From Actinomucor elegans (Eukaryota; Mucoromycota; Mucoromycetes; Mucorales; Mucoraceae): a stretch of 64,000 nucleotides of DNA. The notes below the pieces were generated by a model. That model ran no database searches and was not told the origin of the DNA. It saw only the letters and a program-made list of their open reading frames with translations. Positions 23,101 through 34,597 of this stretch are shown here, in pieces; position 1 is the stretch's first letter; the number at the start of each line of letters is the position of its first letter. The DNA is taken from the NCBI GenBank assembly GCA_026027325.1, contig JAMSLZ010000003.1, positions 3,472,001-3,536,000 of the forward strand. Direction: 5' to 3'. Made by a program: the position numbers and the translations under genes.

Positions 23101-25571
23101 AACGCATCAAATCACGTACTATTCGGTGCTGATCGATGGTCATTGCAGCTTATTGCCGAACAACAAACGGGTACCAAAATACCGCGTCCGCTTACCCGGT
23201 AACCCTATCTTGGGTGATGGTAAATCCGATAATCAGAACCATGCATTGATATTTTATCGTGGAGAGTACTTGCAGCTGGTCGATGCTAATCAAGATAATT
23301 ATCTGGAAGAATGTCTAAAGATTCGTAGCATATTTGGTGAGTTTGAGCAGCAACAAGATGGCCAGTTGACATTGGATCAAGTGTACGCTCTTTACGACGG
23401 ATCAAGTAAACAGAAGTCAAGCGATGCTGGCACTTCGGATATAGACAGCTCGTCTCCAGTGGCCATTGTTGGTGCTCGTGAATACATCTTTTCTGAGAAT
23501 GTTGGTATGCTAGGTGATGTGGCAGCAGGTAAAGAACAGACTTTTGGTACTCTGACTCAACGTATCATGGCTAAAACTGGCGGTCGATTGCACTATGGTC
23601 ACCCTGATTTCTTGAATGCTGTGTTTATGACTACACGAGGTGGTGTGAGTAAAGCGCAACGAGGACTGCATTTGAATGAAGATATTTATGCGGGAATGAA
23701 CGCGTTACTTCGAGGCGGCCGTATCAAACATACTGAGTACTTGCAATGTGGTAAAGGCCGTGACCTTGGCTTTTGTTCTATTCTCAACTTTACAACCAAG
23801 ATTGGTACAGGCATGGGTGAGCAACTTCTTTCTCGTGAATATTATTACTTGGGTACCCAGCTCCCTCTGGATAGGTTCTTGACCTTTTACTATGCTCATC
23901 CAGGGTTCCACATGAACAATATCATGATCATATTTGCAGTTCAAGTGTTTTTATTTTGTATGACTCTAGTGGGTACCATGGCCGCTGGATTACCTCATTG
24001 TAAAGGAACTAACTGCTTTGATGTCAGACCTGTATATGATTGGTTACAAAGATGTATTCTCTCTATTTTTATGGTATTTTTTATCGCATTCTTACCGCTG
24101 TTTCTACAAGAGCTGACAGAAAAAGGTACCTGTCGGTCCATTTGGCGTCTCATCAAGCAATTCTTATCATTATCACCTCTATTCGAAGTTTTTGTAACCC
24201 AAATTTATGCCAACTCGGTCTTGTCCAATTTGAGCTTTGGTGGAGCTCGCTATATAGCCACTGGTCGAGGTTTTGCCACATCCCGTTTACCATTTTCTGT
24301 ACTATACTCTCGCTTCGCTCATCCAAGTATTTACTTTGGAGCTCGTACTATGTTTATGCTCTTCTTTGTTTCTATTGCGCTTTGGATACCTCATCTTACC
24401 TACTTTTGGGCTACTGTAGCTTCGTTACTTGTTTCTCCGTTTGTGTTTAACCCCCATCAGTTCGTTTTCATGGAATTCATCAATGACTATCGTGAATTTT
24501 TAGGTTGGTTATCGCGAGGAAACTCGTCACGTTATTACGAACACTCTTGGATCTCATTTTGCCGTCAAATCCGAACTCAAGTGACAGGTAATAAGAAGAA
24601 AGCAAGACAGAACTCGACCATGACAGGTAATAAGCCTATCGTCGCTGTTCCTCGGGCACATTTGTCAAGTATTTTCTTTACCGAGATCACGATGCCATTG
24701 ATTCAAAGTGTTCTATGCGTTGCTTGCTATACGTTCTACAAGAGTCGAGAACAAGTAGATACCTATGGGGTATTGAAGAACCCGGTCAATACACAGCTGG
24801 GGCCTTTTGGCGCTCTGGGTCGCATCTTGTTTATCTCTATTGCGCCAATTGCTCTCAATGCGACCATGCTGATCTTTGTACAGGTCATGTCATTGATTGG
24901 GTCTGGACTCAAACGAACTGGGTTTTACATGGCTGCTTTTGCCCATACACTTGCTGTCCTGGGCTTCGTATTTTTTTACGAGATATTGTGGACTTTGGAA
25001 AGATTTCAAGTGCGATCTACTCTACTAGGGTTGCTTTCAGTGTTTGCAGTACAAAGGTTTATTTTCAAGTCCTTTATCGCACTGTTCTTGACGCGTGAAC
25101 TTCATCACGACGCAACCAATAGAGCTTGGTGGTCTGGAAAGTGGAGAGGTAGTAACGTAAGTTCTATACTCATCAATGCAAAATCAATCGATTGTAATAT
25201 TTTTTTGCGTAAAACTTTTTTAGGTGGGTAGATTAGCAGCAAGAGAATACTTGTGTAAGATCGTAGAAATGTCAGTGTTTACAACCGACTTTATCTTGGG
25301 CCATTTGATCTTGTTTGGTCTGTTTCCTTTCACATTGATACCTTCTGTGGATCGTATTCATTCAATGATCTTATTTTGGTTGAGACCATCGAAGCAAATT
25401 CGACCCTCTGTGCTTCCTACAAAAGAACGAAGACGACGTAGAAAGATCGTATTGATATATGGACCCTTCTTTTTTTTCATCCTATTATCGTTTGCCGCTC
25501 TGATTATATTACCACCAAAACTGGCACCCAAGTTGCCAACTACATACCAACTTGTAGTCAAGTACTTTTAA
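20187..25571 (+). CDS. FKS1: 1,3-beta-D-glucan synthase catalytic subunit (Fks family)
   Basis: Exons 20187-20206, 20269-20294, 20352-25156 and 25224-25571 encode 1,732 residues. This multi-pass plasma-membrane enzyme makes linear beta-1,3-glucan from UDP-glucose. An Fks N-terminal domain is seen around residue 187 (SLYLLIWGEAATLRYMPELL). Then come a first membrane cluster, a large cytosolic catalytic part and a second membrane cluster. The catalytic part holds RVRLPGNPILGDGKSDNQNH, FSENVGMLGDVAAGKEQTFG, GRLHYGHPDFLN, GGVSKAQRGLHLNEDIYAGM and GKGRDLGF. Total length is a little short of yeast Fks1 (about 1,880), mostly at the N-terminus. Hot spot 1 (residues 515-523) reads FLALSFRDA and hot spot 2 (1245-1252) reads DWLQRCIL, both altered from yeast. 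The start is set by two tiny exons joined to the long frame; they encode MSFNKSFHEHNNTDS. Confidence 0.97.
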
Positions 25572-26188
25572 AATGATTTATACATAAACCTAAAACCAGT
25601 ACTTTCAGTATTTATCTAAATTATTAAAAAAAAAACCAAATAAACCATTATTGTAATATAGAGTAAAAAGGGCAGACACTGGGCAGGTTGAAGAAATGAG
25701 TGATATGTAACCGTATTTCTCTTACATTTTTGGGAAAACACACGCTTTTATTGCTATATGTATCAAAATAAATAAATAATTGCAACTATTTATCAATCCA
25801 AAGTGTTTCCTTTCATTTTTTGAGTTTTTTTTGCAAATGCAATTACAACTAATTAATTACGTATTGATGGCAAGAAATGAAACATGCGTGCATATGCTTC
25901 AGTATACAGAACCTATGTTGCTTAAAGACTATGTGTCTAAGATATTTTGGTAAACCACAACAACAAAAAGGGTTTGAAGTGGGTTCTAAAGGCATACCAC
26001 CATATTTCCTCTCTTAAAATTTCTGGACCGATGTCAGTCTACTATCGTGTCTGATTAATTGTTCACATTCAAAAAGATTTGTTCAACATATAAAAATCTT
26101 TATTTCGCTGCTGTACGTGAGTATATTATTTCTTAAAGGCTGACTATAAATTGCATACATTTGAAGAGACTTCGATCTTATGATCAAT

Positions 26189-26222
26189 TGATCTCTCGGT
26201 CGATCTCGATTAAACATCACAG
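26189..26222 (+). repeat. Dispersed intergenic motif, copy 7
   Basis: Reads TGATCTCTCGGTCGATCTCG then ATTAAACATCACAG. Its left half is nearly the same as copy 15 on the other strand (TGATCTCTCGACCGATC). Confidence 0.5.
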
Positions 26223-26375
26223 TTGACAAATAGTTCTTGTTCGGAGAGAACTTCTGTACCTACTAAAGTCTTTATTTAGCCAAAATACTGCAAGCATATT
26301 AAAGGATCAATGATAGGCAGTATGGTACATACATTTAAGAACTTGGATCAAATGATTTGTAGATCTTTCAGCTGT

Positions 26376-26403
26376 ACTTGGTCAAACGAGGCATCTGATA
26401 GGC
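26376..26403 (+). repeat. Dispersed intergenic motif, copy 8
   Basis: Reads TTGGTCAAACGAGGCATCTG followed by ATAGG. It keeps both core halves, GGTCAAA and GCATCTGATA. Confidence 0.55.
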
Positions 26404-27079
26404 AGTTCGATCTCAAAATAAACAGCTATATCTAATAATATGCCTGTCAAACTGCTTTACGATGAATAAACATTATATTGCTAATAGAGTTGTGAGATGA
26501 TAATGCAAGTAACATTATGTTATACTTTTTTCGAAGCAGATTCCAGCTACTCTAATTGACTTTTTAGAAAGTCTATATATTGAGAAAGCTTTCTATTCAT
26601 CCAAGCTTTCTTAAAGCAGATCCTTTTTTTTTGCGTATTGTGTATATTTATCTAGTTACAACCGAAGCGAGATATATCAGCGATTTCCAAGGAAATCATG
26701 TATTAAGATATTGCCTTTCTAACGAAACTACTCCGTTTATAGTAGTTGAATAATGATAAAGCGCCTCAACCATGTATTTACGATAACTTGAGTATACTGC
26801 CTATTTAACCTGATTACAAAGTAGGCTTAGGTCTACAATGCCTAAAAATACAAGTAAAAGTATGTTTTAATCAAGATTTTCATTTTTAGTTCTAAAAATA
26901 TGACTAGTAAATATACCTTTGATACTATTCATTGATAATAAGAGTTGTTTACGGCAAGAAACCACCAACCTTCCAACGCTGAAAGCAAGAATAAACTCAA
27001 AGAGCAAAAAGGAGATATCAAATAGTCGTCATCGAATTATGCTATTCATGATATCCTGTGGTCAATGTACCTGACTGCT

Positions 27080-27087
27080 TATAAAAA
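27080..27087 (+). promoter_or_regulatory. TATA box
   Basis: TATAAAAA, 57 bp before the first ATG (27144) of the NmrA-like gene. This spacing supports that start over the longer frame, which has no upstream ATG. Confidence 0.5.
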
Positions 27088-27143
27088 GTCTTTTGGTTTG
27101 TCCTTCTCCGAATAACGCTTCATCTCAAGCTATTCATTCAGCT

Positions 27144-28273
27144 ATGCTTCTCATCACTTCTGCCGACGAATACCTTGGTTTTTGCGTAACCTCTCATTTA
27201 GCACAAACAAAGTCTCTTTGCAACAATATCCGCGTCTTGTGTGATAGTCAAAGTAAATACCAAATGCGTCATAGTAAGGCCCAGCCATGGCTACTTAATT
27301 TTGCTTCCAAAGGAATTGATGTCCAGTCCGTAGACTATATGCATCCGCACAATATTTCACAAGCTATGCGTAACATAAAACTTGTAATTATCACTATGGG
27401 TAGCCATCCAAACCGAGTTAAGCATTGCAAGCACTTGGTCAAGATAGCGTTACAATCAAATGTGCGCTCCATTATTCTTTTGTCGCATATTGGGGGTCAT
27501 TCTGAGCAGCATCGAGCTTTGTTTGATTATGGTCTTGTTGAAAATGATCTTGTTCAGCAATTACAGGCATATGAAGATGACAATAACTTATCAGTGAGTT
27601 ACACTGTTTTGCGGTTAGACTGGATACAACAATACCTGCTCTTATGGTCTACCGAAGTTGAACACTTTAAACGCATGTCGCTTCCTATTACATCAAATAC
27701 CCAAATCTGTCCTATTGATATCTCGGATGTCTGTCGTGTGATATCCAATTTGCTTGTAAAGGATAAGCAGTTTTTAGATCAATTGGATGATTATCATGCA
27801 GGCCAAGTATATACCCTCACAGGCCCTGAGGCATTAACCTGCCAAAATATCGTTCAGCACCTGTCAATTGCAACTGGATACAAACATTATCAATATTATA
27901 TGGCGCGTTCTATGGATACTTGTTTTTATTTAGAGAATCTCGACTACAATATCTGGGTTGATGAACGTATCAAGAAAGAAAGGTCAGCACTCTATTTTGA
28001 AGGATTTGAAAAGGCAAATTCTTATACAACCAAAGTGCTTTCTGTTCCTAATGGTAAATTGATCAACCTATAATGCACCATCATGATATTTGTATTAAAC
28101 TTATCAATATAGCTATTCAGATTCAGTCGTTTTTGGATTATTTTGACTGGACAAACAAGATTTCTGGTAGTATACTTGTTGAGCATACACATCTTTTATT
28201 ACTAAACCAGAAGCCTAAGTCTATACGAGATTTTTTCATCGAAAATACTAATAGTTTTAGACCAAGAATTTAA
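27144..28273 (+). CDS. NmrA-like NAD(P)-binding Rossmann protein
   Basis: Two exons, 27144-28053 and 28113-28273, encode 356 residues. The protein starts MLLITSADEYLGFCVTSHLA, a variant dinucleotide-binding turn. It continues with VLCDSQSKYQM, VQSVDYMHP, KLVIITMG, VRSIILLSHIGG, SYTVLRLDWIQQYLLLW, CPIDISDVCRVISNLL and AGQVYTLTGPEALTCQNIVQ. This order is that of NmrA-like atypical short-chain dehydrogenases, which often sense NAD(P) rather than catalyse. The glycine-rich loop is degenerate (TSADEYLGF), so enzymatic activity is uncertain. The 59-nt intron (28054-28112) bypasses a stop codon and adds a C-terminal segment ending KSIRDFFIENTNSFRPRI, which suits the family. Without splicing the protein would stop at 28073 (309 residues). 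Confidence 0.82.
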
Positions 28274-28368
28274 CGTTTTAAGGAATAATAAAAAAAAAAG
28301 AGAGGACAAAGATGCAGACAATGCTACACAAAACAGAGCTTCGGAAAGTCAAATGTCAGGACTTGAGT

Positions 28369-28376
28369 TATAAAAG
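28369..28376 (+). promoter_or_regulatory. TATA box of paraoxonase-like gene
   Basis: TATAAAAG, 63 bp upstream of the ATG at 28432 and 96 bp past the NmrA-like gene's stop. Confidence 0.45.
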
Positions 28377-28431
28377 GCCTGGTTGATTTTGGTGTTATTT
28401 TTCTTTTTTTTTTGTTTCAGTATTAAAAAAG

Positions 28432-29812
28432 ATGGCTGAAAAAGCAGCAAAGGTATCCAAAGGACCTCCCCATAAAGATGTCTGGTTTCATATCAAGCAT
28501 TGGGGATACATCCTTCCTGTTGCTTATTTTGCTTCCTTTTTGTGTAAATATGATATCACTGAATTTTAGCTTAGCCATATATTAACCGATTGTTAGTCTT
28601 ACTTGTTCCACTTTCTGGTGTGTTAAACAAGATCTCGGATCAAAACATGGAGAACTGCGTCAAAATTTCCGGTAACTTAACCTTAATACGTTTAAACATA
28701 GTAGAAACTTACGCGACTAATTAGGACCTGAGGATTTCAAGAACTGCGAAGATTTTGTTTTATCTAATGAAGCTGGTGTAGCCTACGTTGCTTGCGACCC
28801 TGTCCGTTCTAGATATAACAAAGTGATGGGTATTAACAGATTGATTCCTGGAGAGCCTGTAACACAGGGCAATGTGTGGAGAGTAAACTATAATGAGGTA
28901 CGACAGAACATTTTGTTGCGAAAGCGGATAGATAACTGATATGTACAAAAGGAACCTGCTAGCATTGAAAAGTTTGATATTGAAGCTAAGGTTCTTACTG
29001 ATTTCCATCCTCTGGGTATCGCTCTTGACATTCATCCTGCTACTGGCGAAAAAACATTTATTTCTATCAATTTACCTCATCACGATACTGCTTCTATTGA
29101 TTTATTCACTTTAGATGATGAAGCCGTAGTTCTTGTTCATAAGAAAACCATTCGTCATCCCAAGATCTACTCTCCCAACTCTATTCATATTCTTCAAGAC
29201 GCTCGCTTCAGAGCTGATGATGGTACACCTTCCTTCTTTTTCTCTAATGATCATTATTTTGGAAATGGGTTCTTGAAGAAGCTCGAAAATTACTTTTTTT
29301 ACTTGAGTAATGTTGGCTTTTACAATGCTCGTACTGGTCAAATCGAAAAAGGTATTAGTGGATTATTGTTTGCTAATGGTCTAAGCGGTAATGACAAACA
29401 TTTGTTTGTATCTGAAACCAATCGACGTGCTGTCAGACAGTACAATATTATTACTACTATTGACAAAGAAGGTATTCCTCATATTCACCTCGATCATGTC
29501 GCCGAACACAAGTTTGATATGGCTGTTGATAATGTGCATTACAACCAAGATAAGGGCTTGGTTACCGTTGCTGGCCATCCCAAGGCTTTGGATTTTATCA
29601 AGTATATCATAGCTTATGATGGCAAGTCTGAATTGCCTAAGCCTCCATCTCAAGTCGATGTTTGGGATATCAAATCAGGAGAAACCAAGACTTTGATTCA
29701 AGATGATGGTGTTTTGTTTGGCACCTCTTCTACCGGAGCACTTGATTTAGCCAACTCCAAACTGGTTGTATCTGGACTCTATGAAGAAGGTTTACTGGTT
29801 TGCGATGTTTAA
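28432..29812 (+). CDS. Paraoxonase/arylesterase-family protein, membrane-anchored
   Basis: Five exons would be counted as 28432-28543, 28597-28671, 28725-28897 and 28952-29812 (four coding exons), giving 406 residues. A short charged N-terminus is followed by a membrane segment (WGYILPVAYFASFLFLLVPL). The rest is a six-bladed-propeller hydrolase of the paraoxonase type: MENCVKISGPEDFKNCEDF, HPLGIALDIHP, LFTLDDEAVVLVHKKTIRHP, PNSIHILQD, FFFSNDHYFGNG, GLLFANGLSGNDKHLFVSE, DMAVDNVHYN and HPKALDF. The SNDHYF, FANGLS and DNVHY segments match the calcium- and active-site regions of PON enzymes, which hydrolyse lactones and aryl esters. The retained N-terminal segment would make it a type II membrane protein. 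The substrate cannot be read from sequence. Confidence 0.88.
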
Positions 29813-30028
29813 CCCATTTTGTATCATACTATCCCCCATTCTGAAAAATATTTATATATACACTACATTAATCTCAATAAAACAAAACAAAATAAAACAG
29901 AACAAAACAAGGAGTGTATTCTCTTAGTTGCAACTTCTATTTATTCAATTACAAATACAATTCCAACATCCAAAGAGGTTTTTTTTATAAGTTTTTATGT
30001 GTAGATGAACGTGAAAGGGCCCCAATAT

Positions 30029-30875
<847 letters not shown>

Positions 30876-31915
30876 TTGTCTATGATTCTTTCTTTTTAAG
30901 ATTTGTCAAAAAAAAATTTGTATATGAAAAAAAAGAAACTTGTGGAAAATATGAGATTCGAAACTTATCATACGGCGGCGGCAGACGGGCTGAAAAGATG
31001 CGGCACTTGAAAGAAGAAGATGATGATGCTGCTGCTGCTTCAATGTTGCTGCGAAAGGTTCACACTGTAAGCGGCCTTTAAACTTTCCGTAAGGCACCTC
31101 CCTTTTCTTCCAGTACTCCAAAAGTTGGATTGCATTTCTAATCATACAGGCTATGTTCTCAAGATATAATACAAACCTTTCTATTACACTTCAAAGTAAT
31201 CTTTCGGTAATGACATCTATATACAGAACTCAGCTTTTTGACGTGAAACTTAAAACCGAAAATAGCATGTATATCTCGATATTAATCATTGCGTAGGTGT
31301 TGTTTTAAACAATTCAATTCAAAACATAATTGTTCATACGTTTTGGTAGCGAGTCCTTGATTTATCTACTTATTTTTACTATGTCAGTGATCCTGAAGTC
31401 CCAATGGTCCAACACCTGACTTTATTCGTTCTTTACTTGTTGATATCCAATGAAAATTCTTCAATGATATGTTCAAATTCCGCGATATATGTGACTCTTT
31501 TATTTTTATTGGTAGATGATAGCTAAACATTGGTTCTAAACTGGGACGGAAAAAAAATAGCATGGGCTTTTTAAACCCCTTTTCAGTAACAAAAAAAAAA
31601 CACGGATAGACACGGCATGTATTAATAATGTTTGTGCAAAATTAATTGGTGTATCTAATGACGCAAATATTGTTGAAAATTTCTCTTAATTCGTTATTAC
31701 AAGTCGATTTTGTGCTATCTTTTTTCTAAAAAAAAAAAAAAATACAATTGTAAAGATACACAAAAATATAAAAAAAGAAATATTCTATACTTGCAGGTGC
31801 GTTACGTTATCTTATTTGTTTGCCTGTATCCAAAATGCCGTCTTTATGGTACCGAAAAATTTAGAAAAATTTGGGCCATCAGAAATTTTTCATTCTGAAG
31901 TCGGCATGATGCACG

Positions 31916-31957
31916 TCTCTCAACTGATTCCAGTTTAATATCACATTTAATAACTAG
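31916..31957 (+). repeat. Dispersed intergenic motif, copy 9
   Basis: Reads TCTCTCAACTGATTCCAG then TTTAATATCACATTTAATAAC, followed by CTAGTATAGATCTAG. The AACTAGTA flank is shared with copy 2. Confidence 0.55.
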
Positions 31958-32086
31958 TATAGATCTAGGAAGAACTACATCATTCCAATGACGTTATTAC
32001 TCAGCTGGAGCACAATGTATATACTCTATTTTACCGAATGACTGGAATTACCTAAGTTTCATGCATGCCAGATCAAATAATCGATA

Positions 32087-32128
32087 GATTTCTCGTCCAA
32101 GCTCGATCCAGAGGCGTATCCAATTAGT
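32087..32128 (+). repeat. Dispersed intergenic motif, copy 10
   Basis: Reads GATTTCTCGTCCAAGCTCGA then TCCAGAGGCGTATCCAATTAG. The left half matches copy 12 (GATCTCGTCCAA); the right half is more diverged. Confidence 0.45.
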
Positions 32129-32334
32129 GATCCTAATAAAGAATGAGACACTGAATTTGTGAGATCTTGTATTTTACTTCAAAAAAAACAATGTATACAA
32201 TATTTATCTACTAGTATTTCAAATTTATATGAAATTGATGTAGCTCGATGATAATCTTAAAAAAACGATATTTTCGTTGAATTTTTGCTGTCTAATGATT
32301 TCAGTAGATGTAGCAAATCAGCTAGAGAATGTAT

Positions 32335-32378
32335 TGATCATTAGATGGGACACTAAATTAGAATTGATGAGAAGATCC
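32335..32378 (-). repeat. Dispersed intergenic motif, copy 11
   Basis: On the minus strand it reads GATCTTCTCATCAATTCTAA then TTTAGTGTCCCATCTAATGATC. Opposite in orientation to copy 10, about 250 bp away. Confidence 0.5.
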
Positions 32379-32635
32379 GGAGATGTTGATCCCAAGCGTA
32401 TAAAAAGCTATTAAAACTCCGGATATAGTTTGTATAGATAAGTACCATGAGGTGTTTTCATGCATAAAGGAAAGATTGTTATATATAAAATGTACAAAAG
32501 ATCATCTTTTCTTTATTTATGAATAGTGTTTGACTATGCAGTGAATAAAAGGAAAAAAAAGAAGGTTCAAAATCATCTAAATTAAAATTACAAATTGCAA
32601 TATTTGACAGTTTGTTTTCGAGTAATTACGAACAA

Positions 32636-33246
32636 TTAAGCAATGAGCTCAACAACTAGACAATAAAAAAGTGAATAAGTATCAAGCAATAAATATCAAA
32701 AATGTGAAAACTTACCACCACCGGCAGCCTTGATCTTCTTCTCAGCGAGACGAGAGACGAAACGAGTACGGACAATGACAGGTTGAGAGATAGTACCCTT
32801 AGCCAAGACCTTACCATAACCCTTTAATAACAAAGAGTGAGTCTATTATTCATTACATTAGCTAATTTTCATCAATTACCTTTTGGAGAGCATCGATGAC
32901 AGGAACCTTTTCAGTGTTCTTGTATTGTTCACGAACACCTTCACCAGCAAGAGTCCAGATCTTGTCGAGGTTAACGACAGGACGCCAGTTGACGTTGTTC
33001 TTCAAGTGGAATTGACGCATACCGACCTTACCAAAGTAACCAGGATGGTACTTATCCATGTTAATACGGTGATGATGTTGACCACCAGCAAGACCACGAC
33101 CACCAGGATGCTTTCTGTGCTTACCGACACGACCGTGACCGGCTGAAACGTGTCCACGCTTCTTTCTGTTGTGATGTAATCTAGTAGGCTATGGTGAACT
33201 GTTAGGATTGCTTGTATGGATGGATGCCTATCATGACTTTTACCAT
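32636..33246 (-). CDS. RPL28: Ribosomal protein uL15 (yeast L28 / human L27a)
   Basis: Four exons, 33244-33246, 32880-33188, 32716-32821 and 32636-32655 (right to left), encode 145 residues of a large-subunit ribosomal protein. The first exon is just the ATG; a 55-nt intron joins it to [20 protein letters not shown]. Then follow [39 protein letters not shown] and [20 protein letters not shown], ending GVVELIA after the last splice. That ending agrees with the family's usual C-terminus, whereas reading through the last intron gives an odd GKFSHF tail. The gene is divergent from uS9, with a 331-bp shared promoter region. Confidence 0.96.
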
Positions 33247-33577
33247 TATAAAAGATACAACAGGTTAAATGGATTCTACATTTCTGCCCTGAGAGCTTTT
33301 CCCATATCGTTATGGATGGGCTGATTTAGTTTCAAACAGTAGCGTAAGGGCTTTCTCATCTCTAAATAATTCCGGGCCGGACAAATATTTTTTGGATATG
33401 CCAGGAAGCTTCCCAAGCCAGTTGGGCGGGGGAGAAACAGCCGGTTAAGTGTTTGTCAAATCTTGGTCAAAGTCTTGTTTTCCCTCTCTTAACTTAAAGG
33501 TAAAAAATAAATCATACATCAACTATAGGAAACCATCCATCCAGTATACTAAAATGAATCTATCATTGGTTTAGATA
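33247..33577. promoter_or_regulatory. Shared bidirectional promoter of uL15 and uS9 genes
   Basis: This 331-bp gap separates two divergently transcribed ribosomal protein genes, so it must hold both promoters. It is locally GC-richer than other gaps and contains GGGCT-type words (ATGGGCTGA, AAGGGCTTT) and CCGGACAAAT at 33377-33386. A similar CCGGACATTT lies at 46061-46070, upstream of eL14. The co-regulation reading is inference. Confidence 0.5.
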
Positions 33578-34391
33578 ATGGAAGCTGTTCAAACTTTCGG
33601 TCGCAAGGTGGGTTCTTGATCTATTTCTTTGTTTATAGATTTGACGTGGAATTATGGAATTCAGAAATGAAAATGGTCAAATGTGTTTTCGATTTAAATA
33701 GAAGCAGCTCGATAAGCCAAAGCAATGGGACTATCAGTATATTACAGCCGAGTCTCGACCAACTCTGTTTGATTTGACAGTTACTCTATTCAATGGACCT
33801 ACAGTGAATGGTCTCTAGAATGCAATTCATTGTATAATAGACCCGGGCACTTCAGTTCGACTATAAATTGCGTACGATCCAAACGCAGATCCAGTACAGA
33901 TCTGGAGATTATCTCGGAACAAATTTGATCATTTTCTCGATTCCATGTCAAATCTACTCTTTTTTTTTGTTACTTGGTAACTAACATGTACATTGTAGAA
34001 AACCGCTACTGCCGTCGCTCACTGTAAGCGTGGTCACGGTCTCATCCGTATCAACGGTTCTCCTATTGAGCTCCTCGAACCCGAGATCTTGAAGTTCAAG
34101 GTTTACGAAGTTATCCTTCTTTTGGGTGAGGAACGTTTCGCCAACACTGATATCAGAATCCGCGTTAACGGTGGTGGTCACACTTCTCAAGTTTATGCTA
34201 TCCGTCAAGCTCTTGCCAAGGCCATCGTTGCCTTCTACCAAAAGTTCGTTGATGAGGCTGCCAAGAAGGAGATCAAGGAAATCCTTGTTCAATATGACCG
34301 TACTCTTCTTGTTGCCGATCCTCGTCGTTGTGAACCCAAGAAGTTTGGTGGTCCCGGTGCTCGTGCTCGTTTCCAAAAGTCTTACCGTTAA
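33578..34391 (+). CDS. RPS16: Ribosomal protein uS9 (S16)
   Basis: Two exons, 33578-33607 and 33999-34391, encode 140 residues of a small-subunit ribosomal protein at the decoding side of the 40S. The sequence starts [20 protein letters not shown], continues with [39 protein letters not shown] and [20 protein letters not shown], and ends in [10 protein letters not shown], the invariant C-terminal tail reaching the tRNA site. The intron is 391 nt, about seven times the local norm. Codon use is the strongly biased type expected for a highly expressed gene. Confidence 0.97.
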
Positions 34392-34597
34392 ACTGTTTCA
34401 TTTGGCATTTTGCTGGTTCATTTTATTATAATATAATGGCTTTTTGATTAAAAGAAAACCTAGTACATAATAGATAATCTGCTGATGGGTTAAAGTAGTC
34501 CCTTTTTTGTTTTATATTCTCCGGGGGTGTGGATTCGCGAGATCCATCTCTTTTTTTTTTTTTTTTTCTTTCCCTTTCTTTTCTTTGTGATAATACA

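Larger units (their letters stand above)
25572..27079. other. Intergenic region with two dispersed-motif copies
   Basis: About 1.5 kb of AT-rich DNA without a gene. It contains motif copies at 26189-26222 and 26376-26403. Confidence 0.55.
30876..32635. other. Intergenic region rich in dispersed-motif copies
   Basis: About 1.75 kb. The part next to the UBC4 start has a GC-richer stretch (30,965-31,110) that may be promoter or 5' leader. Three motif copies lie at 31916-31957, 32087-32128 and 32335-32378. No gene is supported. Confidence 0.55.

Noticed and set aside
28073..28273. Separate 66-residue gene after the NmrA-like frame
   Set aside because: A canonical 59-nt intron (28054-28112) joins this frame to the NmrA-like gene in phase and gives a family-like C-terminus. 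It is exon 2, not a gene.
30906..31145. 79-codon minus-strand frame upstream of UBC4
   Set aside because: Low-complexity Gln/His and Phe stretches and no recognisable domain. It coincides with the UBC4 promoter region.
32700..32716. Read-through end of uL15 (GKFSHF)
   Set aside because: Splicing at 32715 gives GVVELIA, the family's conserved ending; the read-through tail has no counterpart.
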